10,248 bases of DNA from an uncultured Limnohabitans sp. (GTDB taxonomy: Bacteria; Pseudomonadota; Gammaproteobacteria; Burkholderiales; Burkholderiaceae_C): positions 1 through 10,248 of the forward strand of contig NZ_CALBEX010000290.1 in the NCBI RefSeq assembly GCF_937889215.1. Reading direction: 5' to 3'. Shown in pieces: positions 1 to 7,047 of this stretch. The notes below the pieces were generated by a model that was not told where the DNA came from, did not search any database, and saw only the letters and a program-made list of their open reading frames with translations. The translations under genes were made by a program, and so were the position numbers. Each line of letters opens with the position of its first letter. The stretch's first letter is position 1.

Positions 1-22
1 GGTGGTAGAAAGAAACAACTGA
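1..22 (+). CDS. ispA: 3' end of probable ispA (farnesyl diphosphate synthase), partial
   Basis: Only the last codons are present. In the frame of positions 2-22 the sequence reads V-V-E-R-N-N-stop (TGA at 20-22). This resembles the C-terminus of E. coli IspA, remembered as ending Y-I-I-Q-R-N-K. The next gene, dxs, starts three bases later. The xseB-ispA-dxs order is common in proteobacteria, and IspA uses the isoprenoid units whose synthesis Dxs begins. The call rests on six residues plus position, so it is an inference from context and could be wrong if a different gene precedes dxs. Confidence 0.5.
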
Positions 23-25
23 TTT

Positions 26-1873
26 ATGACCGCTTTGCTTCCAACCATCGAATCACCGGCCGATGTGCGCCGCTTGCCACGCACGGACTTGTCTCGCTTG
101 GCCGATGAGGTGCGTCATTGCGTGCTTGACAACGTGTCCAAAACAGGCGGCCACCTGAGCTCCAACTTGGGCACGGTGGAACTCACCGTGGCCTTGCATT
201 ACGTTTTCAACACGCCTGAAGACCGCATCGTCTGGGACGTGGGGCACCAAACTTACCCGCACAAAATTCTCACAGGCCGTCGCGAGCGCATGCCCACGTT
301 GCGCCAGTTTGATGGGTTGTCGGGTTTTCCGCGCCGCGACGAGAGCGAATACGACACCTTTGGCACGGCACACTCGTCGACCAGCATTTCGGCCGCTTTG
401 GGCATGGCCGTGGCGGCACGCCAAAAAGGCGAGTCACGCCACTCGATCGCGGTGATTGGCGACGGCGCCATGACCGCAGGCATGGCCTTCGAAGCCCTGA
501 ACAACGCGGGCGTGGAAGATTGCAAACTGCTGGTGATCTTGAACGACAACGACATGTCGATCAGCCCGCCCGTGGGGGCGCTCAACCGCTATTTGGCGCA
601 GCTCATGAGCGGACGTTTTTACTCGGCTGCCAAGGCCGGTGCCAAAAATGTGCTCAAAAACGCGCCGCCCTTGTTTGAGCTGGCCAAGCGCTTGGAAGAA
701 ACCGCCAAAGGCATGGTGGTGCCCGCCACGCTTTTTGAGAAATTCGGCTTCAACTACATCGGCCCGATCGACGGGCACGACCTGGAGTCGCTGATTCCGA
801 TGCTGGAAAACATCAAAAACCTGGACGGCCCGCAGTTTTTGCATGTGGTGACCAAAAAAGGCCAGGGCTATGAAAAAGCCGAAGCCGACCCAGTGGCATA
901 CCACGGCCCAGGCAAGTTTGACCCCAGCGTGGGCTTGGTGCCCGCGGCCACGCCCGCCAAAACCACCTTCACCCAGGTGTTTGGCCAGTGGCTGTGCGAC
1001 ATGGCCGAGAAAGACATGCGCCTGGTCGGCATCACGCCCGCCATGCGCGAGGGCTCGGGCATGGTGGCGTTTCACCAGCGCTTCCCCAAACGTTATTACG
1101 ACGTTGGCATTGCCGAACAGCACGCCGTGACCTTTGCTGCGGGCTTGGCCTGCGAGGGGCTCAAGCCTGTGGTGGCGATTTATTCCACCTTTTTGCAGCG
1201 GGGTTACGACCAACTGATCCACGATGTGGCCTTGCAAAACTTGCCCGTGGTGTTCGCGATTGACCGGGCCGGCCTGGTGGGGGCCGATGGCGCCACCCAC
1301 GCGGGGGCTTATGACATTGCATACATCCGCTGCATCCCTAACATGAGCCTGGCCTGCCCAGCCGATGAGCGCGAGTGCCGCCAACTGCTTAGCACCGCTT
1401 ACGCGCAAAACCACCCGGTGGCCGTGCGTTACCCGCGTGGGGCGGGGGTGGGCACGGAGCCTGGTCGCGATTTGGACACCTTGCCGTTTGGCAAGGGCGA
1501 AGTGCGCCGACAGGGTGATAAATTGGCCATTTTGGCCTTTGGCACTCTGCTGGGTCCGGCCTTACAGGCTGCTGAAAAGCTCAACGCCACCGTGGTCAAT
1601 ATGCGTTGGGTCAAGCCGCTGGATGTCGACTTGTTGGCCCAAATTGCGCAAACCCACGAACGCATCGTCACGGTGGAAGAAGGCTGTGTCATGGGCGGCG
1701 CTGGCAGCGCTGTGGCCGAGGCCCTGCAGACCTTGCAAATTTTGCGGCCTGTTTTGCAGTTGGGCTTGCCCGACGAATTCATTGAACACGGCGACCCTGC
1801 CAAGTTGCTGGCCATGCAAGGCCTGGATGCGGCAGGCATCGAGACCGCCATTGGGCAACGCTGGCCGGGCTGA
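26..1873 (+). CDS. dxs: 1-deoxy-D-xylulose-5-phosphate synthase
   Basis: This cytoplasmic, thiamine-diphosphate-dependent enzyme condenses pyruvate and glyceraldehyde 3-phosphate to DXP, the entry step of the MEP isoprenoid pathway and a precursor for thiamine and pyridoxal. The 615-residue length is normal for the family, and it aligns end to end with E. coli Dxs from memory, offset by six residues. Visible sites: His74 in GHQTYPHK; the ThDP motif GDG at 145-147 with Asp146, and Asn175/Met177 in NDNDMSIS as Mg2+ ligands; HSSTSIS near 117-123; catalytic Glu364 in [10 protein letters not shown]; and RCIP and VRYPRG in the transketolase-like region. The C-terminal transketolase domain ends with MGGAGS and GLPD. 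The ATG at 26 has no strong Shine-Dalgarno and lies three bases after the presumed ispA stop, which suggests translational coupling. No frameshift or missing catalytic residue is seen. Confidence 0.98.
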   Translation: MTALLPTIESPADVRRLPRTDLSRLADEVRHCVLDNVSKTGGHLSSNLGTVELTVALHYVFNTPEDRIVWDVGHQTYPHKILTGRRERMPTLRQFDGLSGFPRRDESEYDTFGTAHSSTSISAALGMAVAARQKGESRHSIAVIGDGAMTAGMAFEALNNAGVEDCKLLVILNDNDMSISPPVGALNRYLAQLMSGRFYSAAKAGAKNVLKNAPPLFELAKRLEETAKGMVVPATLFEKFGFNYIGPIDGHDLESLIPMLENIKNLDGPQFLHVVTKKGQGYEKAEADPVAYHGPGKFDPSVGLVPAATPAKTTFTQVFGQWLCDMAEKDMRLVGITPAMREGSGMVAFHQRFPKRYYDVGIAEQHAVTFAAGLACEGLKPVVAIYSTFLQRGYDQLIHDVALQNLPVVFAIDRAGLVGADGATHAGAYDIAYIRCIPNMSLACPADERECRQLLSTAYAQNHPVAVRYPRGAGVGTEPGRDLDTLPFGKGEVRRQGDKLAILAFGTLLGPALQAAEKLNATVVNMRWVKPLDVDLLAQIAQTHERIVTVEEGCVMGGAGSAVAEALQTLQILRPVLQLGLPDEFIEHGDPAKLLAMQGLDAAGIETAIGQRWPG

Positions 1874-1953
1874 AATGGCTTCAACACCTCTTTGAAAACC
1901 GCTCAGGTTTCCCCCAGAATTATCAAAACACCATTCATTTTGATGGTTTGAAG

Positions 1954-1965
1954 AGGGTAAACCCC
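1954..1965. promoter_or_regulatory. Candidate operator upstream of dctP
   Basis: AGGGTAAACCCC is a near-palindrome with arms GGGT and ACCC. It matches 10 of 12 positions of the perfect palindrome AGGGTTAACCCT found upstream of dctQ. Its centre lies about 43 bp upstream of the transcription start predicted from TACAAT at 1991-1996. That spacing is typical of an activator overlapping the -35 region, and the promoter indeed lacks a good -35 box. The regulator that binds it is unknown. Confidence 0.4.
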
Positions 1966-1990
1966 CACCTCAGGGGCGCGTTTCGCTTTC

Positions 1991-1996
1991 TACAAT
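1991..1996 (+). promoter_or_regulatory. -10 element candidate for dctP
   Basis: TACAAT differs from the sigma-70 consensus TATAAT at one base. No TTGACA-like hexamer lies 16-18 bp upstream (the stretch reads about CCTCAG), so the promoter would need an activator or be weak. The predicted start near 2003 leaves a leader of about 60 nt before the ATG. The same heptamer, CTACAAT, precedes dctQ at 4456-4462. Confidence 0.45.
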
Positions 1997-2064
1997 ACGC
2001 AGGTGTTTGTTTTTCATGGCCCGATGTTTTGGGTCGGTTTCAAATTTCCACAAGGAGTCCCTTC

Positions 2065-3144
2065 ATGGATCGTCGTTCCCTCATCAAAAACACTGGCATG
2101 GCCGGTATTTTGGCCGCAGGCGTTGCCCCTGCCGTTCACGCTCAGGCCGCTTTGCGCTGGCGTCTGACTTCCAGCTTCCCTAAGGCGCTGGATACTTTGT
2201 TCGGTGTGAACGACGTGTTTGCTGCCAAAGTCAAAGAAATGACGGGTGGTAAGTTTGTCATCACCACCCACGCTGCTGGTGAACTGGTGCCTGCTTTTGG
2301 CACGATCGACGCCACCAAAGACGGCACTGTGGAAATGTCCAACACCGCGCCTTACTATTACTTCGGTAAGGACGAGACCTTTGCTTTGGGTTGCGCCATC
2401 CCCTTTGGTTTGAACAGCCGCCAGATGTCGGCCTGGATGTACCAGGGCAACGGCCTGAAGCTGTTCCGCGAGTTCTACAGCAACTACAACATCGTGAACT
2501 TCCCCATGGGCAACACAGGCGCCCAGATGGGTGGCTGGTTCCGCAAGCCTTTCAAGTCGCTGGCCGAGTTCAAAGGCACGAAGTTCCGTGTCGGCGGCTT
2601 TGGTGGCAAAGTGGTTGCCCGCATTGGCGGTGTGCCCCAGAACATTCCAGGCGGTGAAATTTACCAAGCCTTGGAAAAAGGCACAATCGACGCTGCCGAG
2701 TGGGTGGGTCCATACGACGATTTGAAACTGGGTTTCTACAAAGTGGCCAAGTACTATGCTTACCCAGGCTGGTGGGAAGGCGGTCCTCAGTTGGACCTGC
2801 ACATCAACAAGCAAGCTTGGGACAGCCTGTCCAGCGAGTACAAGGCCATTGTGGAAGCCGCTTCGGTTTACGCCCACAACGACATGCAAACCCGTTACGA
2901 CGCCCGCAACGCGGCAGCGCTCAAGACGCTGGTGGCAGGTGGTGCCAAGTTGTTCCCATTCCCCAAAGACATGATGGACGCGGCGTTCAAAGAATCCAAT
3001 GCTTTGTACGCAGAGATTGGCGAGAAAAACGCCAACTGGAAAAAAATCTACGCCGACTACGCTGGTTTCCGCAAAGAAGCCAACCAGTGGTTCCGCTTCA
3101 CCGAAGCCCGCTTCGACAACTACATGCAATCGGCCAAGCTGTAA
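2065..3144 (+). CDS. TRAP transporter periplasmic substrate-binding protein, TakP-like
   Basis: This is the extracytoplasmic binding protein of a TRAP importer (DctP family, TakP/FcbT1 branch), which hands its ligand to the DctQ-DctM membrane complex. It is 359 residues long. The start at 2065 has AAGGAG at 2052-2057 and opens a Tat-type signal peptide: twin arginines at 3-4 in DRRSLIK, a short hydrophobic stretch, and likely cleavage after VHA at 24-26. Similarity recalled to Rhodobacter sphaeroides TakP includes GNTGAQMGGWFRK (149-161), IPGGEIYQAL (194-203), IDAAEWVGP (208-216) and YPGWWE (233-238). Gln154, Arg175, Glu212, Trp213 and Glu238 fall where TakP residues bind the 2-oxoacid and Na+, so a 2-oxoacid or similar carboxylate is a reasonable but unproven ligand. 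The relatives also include binders annotated for mannitol or chloroaromatics. Unusually, it is separated from its dctQM partners by a regulator gene and has its own terminator. Confidence 0.93.
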   Translation: MDRRSLIKNTGMAGILAAGVAPAVHAQAALRWRLTSSFPKALDTLFGVNDVFAAKVKEMTGGKFVITTHAAGELVPAFGTIDATKDGTVEMSNTAPYYYFGKDETFALGCAIPFGLNSRQMSAWMYQGNGLKLFREFYSNYNIVNFPMGNTGAQMGGWFRKPFKSLAEFKGTKFRVGGFGGKVVARIGGVPQNIPGGEIYQALEKGTIDAAEWVGPYDDLKLGFYKVAKYYAYPGWWEGGPQLDLHINKQAWDSLSSEYKAIVEAASVYAHNDMQTRYDARNAAALKTLVAGGAKLFPFPKDMMDAAFKESNALYAEIGEKNANWKKIYADYAGFRKEANQWFRFTEARFDNYMQSAKL

Positions 3145-3168
3145 CTCAGCCGCGCACGACCGCACAGC

Positions 3169-3195
3169 AAAAGGCCCTTCGGGGCCTTTTGTTTT
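3169..3195 (+). terminator. Rho-independent terminator after dctP
   Basis: A perfect 9-bp stem (AAAAGGCCC 3169-3177 with GGGCCTTTT 3182-3190) closes a TTCG tetraloop and is followed by GTTTT. It lies 25 bp after the dctP stop and should end most dctP transcripts before the regulator gene. Because the stem begins with A-tract bases it may also work in the reverse direction. Confidence 0.92.
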
Positions 3196-3234
3196 GAGCG
3201 GTGCACAGCGCCCATGCCCCTCAGGCACACTTTC

Positions 3235-4380
3235 ATGCAGCACATTGATCTTTCTTACCAATGGCAGCCTCAGAGCCGTGAGGCGGTGCGCAACCGCCAA
3301 AGTCCGTTGCGCAACCCGCTCATGGATTTGTTGCAGGCCGTGCGCCATGCGGGCTCTATTGCGGGGGCGGCTAAGTTTCTGAATTTGTCTTATCGGCATG
3401 TGTGGGGCGAGCTCAAGCGCTGGGAGCAAGCCATGGGGCAGCCCTTGATTCTTTGGGAAAAAGGCCAAGCAGCAAGGCTATCGGGCTTTGCAGACAAATT
3501 GTTGTGGGCCGAGCGACAAGCGCAAGCCCGTTTGGCGCCTCAGATCAGTGCGCTCCAAGCGGAGCTCGAAAAAACTTTCGCCGTGGCCTTCGACCCCGAC
3601 CACCAAGTCTTGCCGATTTTTGCCAGCCATGACGACGCGCTGGTCGGGTTGCGCGAGACGGCGGCGGCGCAGTCATTGCATTTGGATCTTCGTTTTTGTG
3701 GCAGCGTGGATGCCATCCGTGCCTTGAACGAGGGGCGTTGTCATGTGGCCGGGTTTCATGCGCCGTGGCAGCCTGGCGCGCAGTCTTTGGTGGCGCGCAC
3801 CTACAAGCCTTTGCTCAAGCCTGGGCTGCACAAGCTGATGGGTTTCGCCACACGCGAGCAAGGCTTGATGGTGGCCCCAGGCAATCCACGGCGCTTGCAG
3901 GGGGTGCGTGATCTTTTTCAAAGCGGTGTTCGATTTGTCAATCGAAGTGTGGGGACAGGCACACGTTTGTTGTTGGACCAGAGCCTGGAAGAAGCCGGTT
4001 TGGCAGCAGCGAACTTGACGGGCTACGACCATGAAGAAAATTCACATGCCGCCGTGGCCGCCTGCATTGCGTCCGGGCAGGCCGATGCGGGATTGGGCAT
4101 TGCCAGTGCTGCACATGTGCAGGGTCTGGATTTTGTGGCCTTGTCACAAGAGCACTATTGGTTGGTGTGTCTGGCCTCGGCCTTGGAGACAGCGCCGGTC
4201 CAGGAGCTGCGGCGGCTCCTGCACAGCGCCGCATGGCAAGCCCATTTGCAGTCTATGCCGGGTTACACCCCATCGGCGTGGACAGGTCAGGTCCAGTCTT
4301 TGCGCAGCATGTTGCCGTGGTGGACATTCAAAACCCAGCGGGCAGGTGACAGGGTTAACCCTCAATTTACAAGCCCCTGA
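3235..4380 (+). CDS. ModE-type HTH regulator with PBP-like sensor domain
   Basis: A one-component cytoplasmic transcription factor of 381 residues. Residues about 27-90 form a ModE/LysR-type winged helix-turn-helix (GSIAGAAKFLNLSYRHVWGE at 40-59). After a linker of about 30 residues, residues about 125-365 form a periplasmic-binding-protein-like domain related to molybdate-binding domains. Its hallmarks are SHDDALVGL (131-139), VNRSVGTGTRLLLDQ (235-249), GYDHEENSHAAVAA (263-276) and ADAGLGIASAA (283-293). There is no signal peptide and no TOBE domain. This architecture is known for molybdate/tungstate-linked regulators, so the tupBCA operon downstream is the likeliest target; that is inference. 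The start is uncertain: ATG at 3214 would add seven residues (MPLRHTF), and neither start has a good Shine-Dalgarno. The ATG at 3235 has only a weak AGG nine bases upstream. No promoter is evident between the dctP terminator and the gene. Confidence 0.88.
   Translation: MQHIDLSYQWQPQSREAVRNRQSPLRNPLMDLLQAVRHAGSIAGAAKFLNLSYRHVWGELKRWEQAMGQPLILWEKGQAARLSGFADKLLWAERQAQARLAPQISALQAELEKTFAVAFDPDHQVLPIFASHDDALVGLRETAAAQSLHLDLRFCGSVDAIRALNEGRCHVAGFHAPWQPGAQSLVARTYKPLLKPGLHKLMGFATREQGLMVAPGNPRRLQGVRDLFQSGVRFVNRSVGTGTRLLLDQSLEEAGLAAANLTGYDHEENSHAAVAACIASGQADAGLGIASAAHVQGLDFVALSQEHYWLVCLASALETAPVQELRRLLHSAAWQAHLQSMPGYTPSAWTGQVQSLRSMLPWWTFKTQRAGDRVNPQFTSP
4351..4362. promoter_or_regulatory. Perfect palindrome upstream of dctQM, candidate operator
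   Basis: AGGGTTAACCCT is a perfect 12-bp palindrome inside the last codons of the regulator gene, about 125 bp upstream of the dctQ start. A single 12-bp palindrome is expected by chance in 10 kb. What makes it notable is the near-copy at 1954-1965 upstream of dctP, the other half of the same transporter. Protein-coding constraint on this site (regulator residues near 373-376) is probably low, as it lies past the conserved PBP domain. Confidence 0.4.
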
Positions 4381-4448
4381 AATGACTTCCACGACATTGC
4401 CAAAAATATCACCCTCGCATTTCACGTTTTTCGGTATTTGAATGTCTG

Positions 4449-4470
4449 CAGGGTCCTACAATGGCCCCTG
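4449..4470 (+). promoter_or_regulatory. dctQM promoter: TACAAT flanked by inverted repeat
   Basis: TACAAT (4457-4462) is a good -10 candidate. It is flanked symmetrically by CAGGGTCC (4449-4456) and GGCCCCTG (4463-4470), arms that pair at 7 of 8 positions. A protein bound here would cover the -10 and start site, as repressors do. The stretch 16-18 bp upstream (around GTATTT, 4434-4439) is a poor -35. The predicted start falls near 4469, giving a very short leader of about 19 nt that still includes the GGAG ribosome binding site at 4478-4481. Confidence 0.45.
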
Positions 4471-4487
4471 TTTTTCCGGAGTAAGCC

Positions 4488-5090
4488 ATGTCTTTTTTCA
4501 TGATGATTTCACGCGGAATTGACCGCTTGAATCAAACCGTGGGGCAACTCACCACCTGGTTGATTTTGGTCACCACTTTGATCAGCGCAGGCAATGCGAT
4601 CGTCCGCAAGGCCTTTGATCTCAGCTCCAATGCCTTGCTCGAAGTTCAGTGGTATTTGTTTGCTGCGGTGTTCATGCTGGGGGCGGGTTATGGCTTGCTG
4701 AAAAACTCACATGTGCGCATTGATTTCATCTCCGGCATGCTCAGTCCGCGCACCCGCAATTGGATCGATGTAGGCGGCATCTTGTTGGCCTTGTTTCCTT
4801 TTTGCCTCATTTGCATTTACCTGTCTTGGCCGCTGTTCGTTCAGGCCTACGACACGGGTGAAATGTCTTCCAATGCAGGTGGCCTCATCCGCTGGCCTGT
4901 GTATGCGCTGGTGCCTGCCGGCTTTGCCTTGCTCATGCTGCAAGGTGTGTCGGAGTTGATCAAGCGTTTGTCATTTTTGATGGGTCAGGGTGAAGACGTT
5001 TTGTCTTCCGAAGAAGCCATGTCTGACGAACAAAAAGAATTGCTGGCGTTGGAAAAGCTTGCACAAGAGCAAGCGCAGGGAGCACGTTGA
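4488..5090 (+). CDS. TRAP transporter small permease subunit (DctQ family)
   Basis: This small inner-membrane subunit of the TRAP importer associates with DctM and helps dock the binding protein. It is 200 residues long, with four predicted membrane segments at about 22-44, 49-71, 93-120 and 133-158. The DctQ family pattern is clear: Glu52 and Trp55 in LLEVQWYLFAA, GAGYGLLKNSHVRID (65-79), and a final RWPVYALVPAGFALLMLQG segment. The last 35 residues or so (166-200) are soluble, charged and probably helical, ending EQAQGAR. The ATG at 4488 follows GGAG (4478-4481) by six bases. The stop overlaps the dctM start as TGATG, so the two membrane subunits should be made in step. The binding-protein partner is most likely the gene at 2065-3144. 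Confidence 0.92.
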   Translation: MSFFMMISRGIDRLNQTVGQLTTWLILVTTLISAGNAIVRKAFDLSSNALLEVQWYLFAAVFMLGAGYGLLKNSHVRIDFISGMLSPRTRNWIDVGGILLALFPFCLICIYLSWPLFVQAYDTGEMSSNAGGLIRWPVYALVPAGFALLMLQGVSELIKRLSFLMGQGEDVLSSEEAMSDEQKELLALEKLAQEQAQGAR

Positions 5091-6898
5091 TGGAAACCAC
5101 TTTTCTGGCAATCAATTTTGTGCCAATCATGTTTGGCGGCTTGCTGCTGCTGCTGCTGACGGGATTCCCCGTTGCATTTGCGTTGGCCGCATGCGGCTTG
5201 GCTTTCGGTTTCATTGGCATGGAGGCTGGCATTTTCCCGCCTTCGTTATTCCAAGCCTTGCCTTTGCGCATCTTTGGCATCATGCAAAACGACACCTTGC
5301 TGGCCATCCCGTTTTTCACCTTCATGGGCATCATCTTGCAAAAATCTGGCATGGCCGAAGACCTGCTGGAAACCGTTGGGCAGGTGTTCGGTCCTGTTCG
5401 CGGCGGCGTGGCGATTGCCGTGGTCTTGGTTGGTGCCTTGCTGGCAGCGACCACGGGCGTGGTGGCTGCTGCCGTGATTTCCATGGGCTTGATTTCACTG
5501 CCCATCATGCTGCGATACGGGTACAGCCGGGTCATTGCCACGGGGGCCATCACGGCCTCTGGCACTTTGGCACAAGCGCTGCCGCCGTCTTTGGTCTTGA
5601 TCGTTCTGGCTGACCAAATGGGCCGCTCTGTGGGCGACATGTACGCCGGTGCTTTGCTGCCGGGTTTGTTGCTGGTGGGCCTGTATGTGTTGTTCATCAT
5701 CGGCGTCGCCATCTTTAAGCCAGCCATGGTGCCCGCCTTGCCGCCGGAGGCGCGCATCTACCGTGAGCCCAATGGCAAGTCGGGCCATGTCTCGCTGATG
5801 TTCTTGCTGATTTTGTGTGCTGTGGTGGGTTTTGCTTGGGCTTCGGCGCATGACAGCATCATGATGACTTGGATGGAACGTACCCAAGCGGCCCCTGCGG
5901 ACGAAGTGGTCATCATGTCGATGACTGTCACCTCTTTGGTGGCTTTGTCCTTGGCCGTGTTCAATCGGATCACGGGGATGGGCTTGTTGTCCAAGTTGGC
6001 CGAGCAAGTGACCTTTGTCTTGATGCCGCCGCTGATCCTGATTTTCTTGGTCTTGGGCACCATCTTTTTGGGCGTGGCCACGCCCACTGAAGGCGGCGCC
6101 ATGGGGGCTTTAGGTGCCTTGATTTTGGCCATGGCCAAACGCCGCTTGGCCTTGCCTTTGTTGAGCCAGGCGCTTGAAAACACAGCCAAGCTGGCCTCGT
6201 TTGTGCTGTTCATCCTGATCGGTTCCACCGTGTTCAGCTTCACCTTCAATGCGGCCGATGGCCACATTTGGGTGGAACACTTGTTCTTGGACATGCCGGG
6301 TGGGGCGATCGGTTTCTTGATCGTGGTGAACATCCTGATTTTTATTTTGGGCATGTTCATCGACTTCTTTGAAATCGCCTTCATCGTGATCCCGATCTTG
6401 GCTCCTGTGGCCGAGAAAATCTTGCCCGGCATGGTGCCCGGCATGACGGCGGACCAGGCCATGATTTGGTTTGGGGTGATCGTCGCGATGAATTTGCAGA
6501 CCTCGTTTCTGACGCCGCCCTTTGGTTTTGCCTTGTTTTATTTGCGCAGCGTGGCGCCCAAAAACGATTACAAAGACCGCATCACGGGCGAGAACATCAA
6601 GGCCGTCAAGACCACTGAGATCTACAAGGGCTCGATCGCCTTCATTGTGCTGCAGGTGATCATGGTGGCCTCCATCATTGCGTTCCCGAATTTGGTAACG
6701 GGCGGCATTCAAGAAGGGGTCAAGATTGACGCCGATGCGGCTTTGGAAAGAATGCTCGATGCTGAAAGTGGGTCTTCTTACGAAGACGAAGTGCCGGCGC
6801 TTGATGCACTGGACGGGCCTAAAGAGGATGCGGCTGTCGATGGCGAAGACGACCCGGCCAAAGCCCTGGAAGCCGAGATGAAGGCTGACAAGAAGTAA
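5090..6898 (+). CDS. TRAP transporter large permease subunit (DctM family)
   Basis: This is the main membrane channel of the TRAP importer, moving the substrate with Na+. It is 602 residues long, with many hydrophobic segments from about 10 to 540. Family motifs: TASGTLAQALPPS (155-167), ATPTEGGAMGALGAL (330-344), FIDFFEIAFIVIPILAPVA (423-441) and NLQTSFLTPPFGF (468-480). It is longer than a classic DctM of about 430 residues. Residues about 220-300 form an extra stretch with a hydrophobic segment on each side of a polar loop, as in the mannitol/chloroaromatic-type large subunits. The C-terminal 57 residues (546-602) are a soluble acidic tail with about 19 Asp/Glu. The ATG at 5090 overlaps the dctQ stop (TGATG); the TTG just before it at 5087 is a less likely start. 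A run of CTG codons at 5144-5158 encodes the leucines of the first membrane helix. Confidence 0.94.
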   Translation: METTFLAINFVPIMFGGLLLLLLTGFPVAFALAACGLAFGFIGMEAGIFPPSLFQALPLRIFGIMQNDTLLAIPFFTFMGIILQKSGMAEDLLETVGQVFGPVRGGVAIAVVLVGALLAATTGVVAAAVISMGLISLPIMLRYGYSRVIATGAITASGTLAQALPPSLVLIVLADQMGRSVGDMYAGALLPGLLLVGLYVLFIIGVAIFKPAMVPALPPEARIYREPNGKSGHVSLMFLLILCAVVGFAWASAHDSIMMTWMERTQAAPADEVVIMSMTVTSLVALSLAVFNRITGMGLLSKLAEQVTFVLMPPLILIFLVLGTIFLGVATPTEGGAMGALGALILAMAKRRLALPLLSQALENTAKLASFVLFILIGSTVFSFTFNAADGHIWVEHLFLDMPGGAIGFLIVVNILIFILGMFIDFFEIAFIVIPILAPVAEKILPGMVPGMTADQAMIWFGVIVAMNLQTSFLTPPFGFALFYLRSVAPKNDYKDRITGENIKAVKTTEIYKGSIAFIVLQVIMVASIIAFPNLVTGGIQEGVKIDADAALERMLDAESGSSYEDEVPALDALDGPKEDAAVDGEDDPAKALEAEMKADKK

Positions 6899-6901
6899 GC
6901 G

Positions 6902-6930
6902 CAAGCTGGGCCCCTCAATGGGGCTGCTTG
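6902..6930 (+). other. Hairpin directly after dctM
   Basis: GCCCC (6910-6914) pairs with GGGGC (6920-6924) around a TCAAT loop, and CAAGC (6902-6906) pairs with GCTTG (6926-6930) outside it. It has no T-run, so it is not itself a terminator. It may protect the 3' end of the mRNA or pause polymerase before the terminator 10 bp later. Confidence 0.45.
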
Positions 6931-6940
6931 AGTCTTGCAA

Positions 6941-6966
6941 AAGAGCCCGGTTCGCCGGGCTTTTTT
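6941..6966 (+). terminator. Rho-independent terminator after dctM
   Basis: AGCCCGG (6944-6950) pairs perfectly with CCGGGCT (6955-6961) around a TTCG tetraloop, with A-rich bases on the 5' side and six T residues (6961-6966). It separates the TRAP genes from the tup operon. The loop is the same as in the terminator after dctP. Confidence 0.92.
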
Positions 6967-6998
6967 GTGGGCTTTATTTGGGCATGGCACAACGCCAC

Positions 6999-7047
6999 AG
7001 GGGTGTGTTGAGAGGGCTATGCAAAGCGTTTCATAGTGGACACCCCT
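6999..7047. repeat. Inverted repeat bracketing the tup promoter
   Basis: AGGGGTGT (6999-7006) and its exact reverse complement ACACCCCT (7040-7047) are separated by 33 bp, so the centres are 41 bp apart, close to four helical turns. A related half-site, CACAGGGTG, follows in the 5' leader near 7055-7063. The arms lie just upstream of the -35 and at the predicted start site, a layout suited to cooperative or looping repression. The binding protein is unknown. The ModE-PBP regulator is a candidate only by context. Confidence 0.4.
7008..7037 (+). promoter_or_regulatory. Candidate sigma-70 promoter for tupBCA
   Basis: TTGAGA (7008-7013, 5 of 6 matches to the -35 consensus) and CATAGT (7032-7037, 4 of 6 to the -10) are separated by 18 bp. 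The predicted start near 7044 gives a leader of about 47 nt. The operon needs its own promoter because a strong terminator lies just upstream. The leader is too short for a molybdenum-cofactor riboswitch. Confidence 0.4.

Larger units (their letters stand above)
1874..2064 (+). other. dxs-dctP intergenic region
   Basis: This 191-bp gap holds no convincing gene. It contains a weak 5-bp hairpin (AAACC 1896-1900 with GGTTT 1906-1910) lacking a T-run, so no real terminator for dxs is visible. It also contains an AT-rich 7-bp inverted repeat (ATCAAAA 1922-1928 and TTTTGAT 1938-1944), a GGGT/ACCC near-palindrome at 1954-1965, a TACAAT -10 candidate at 1991-1996 and the dctP ribosome binding site at 2052-2057. 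The reading frame of dctP stays open back to 1948, but that extension lies before the Shine-Dalgarno and lacks signal-peptide character, so it is treated as non-coding leader. Confidence 0.7.

Noticed and set aside
434..1414. Antisense open frame of 326 codons inside dxs
   Set aside because: It lies fully within a well conserved dxs, and the His/Gly/Val-rich composition is typical of a shadow frame.
1948..2064. 39-residue N-terminal extension of DctP
   Set aside because: The Shine-Dalgarno AAGGAG at 2052-2057 and the Tat signal starting at 2065 fix the start; the upstream codons cover the promoter region.
2014..3468. Long antisense open frame (484 codons) across dctP and the start of the regulator gene
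   Set aside because: It mirrors a real gene with Tat signal and full family motifs on the plus strand, crosses a strong terminator, and its translation shows no recognisable domain. Long antisense frames are common in GC-rich DNA.
5141..5159. CTG trinucleotide repeat as a phase-variable tract
   Set aside because: It is only about five units, in frame, and encodes leucines of a membrane helix; length change would not shift the frame.
4960..6462. Two antisense open frames (265 and 234 codons) across dctQ/dctM
   Set aside because: They are Lys/Met/Pro/Ala-rich translations of the reverse of hydrophobic membrane codons, with no domain or start signal.
6902..6930. First hairpin after dctM as the terminator
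   Set aside because: It has no T-run; the hairpin at 6944-6961 with six T residues is the better terminator.
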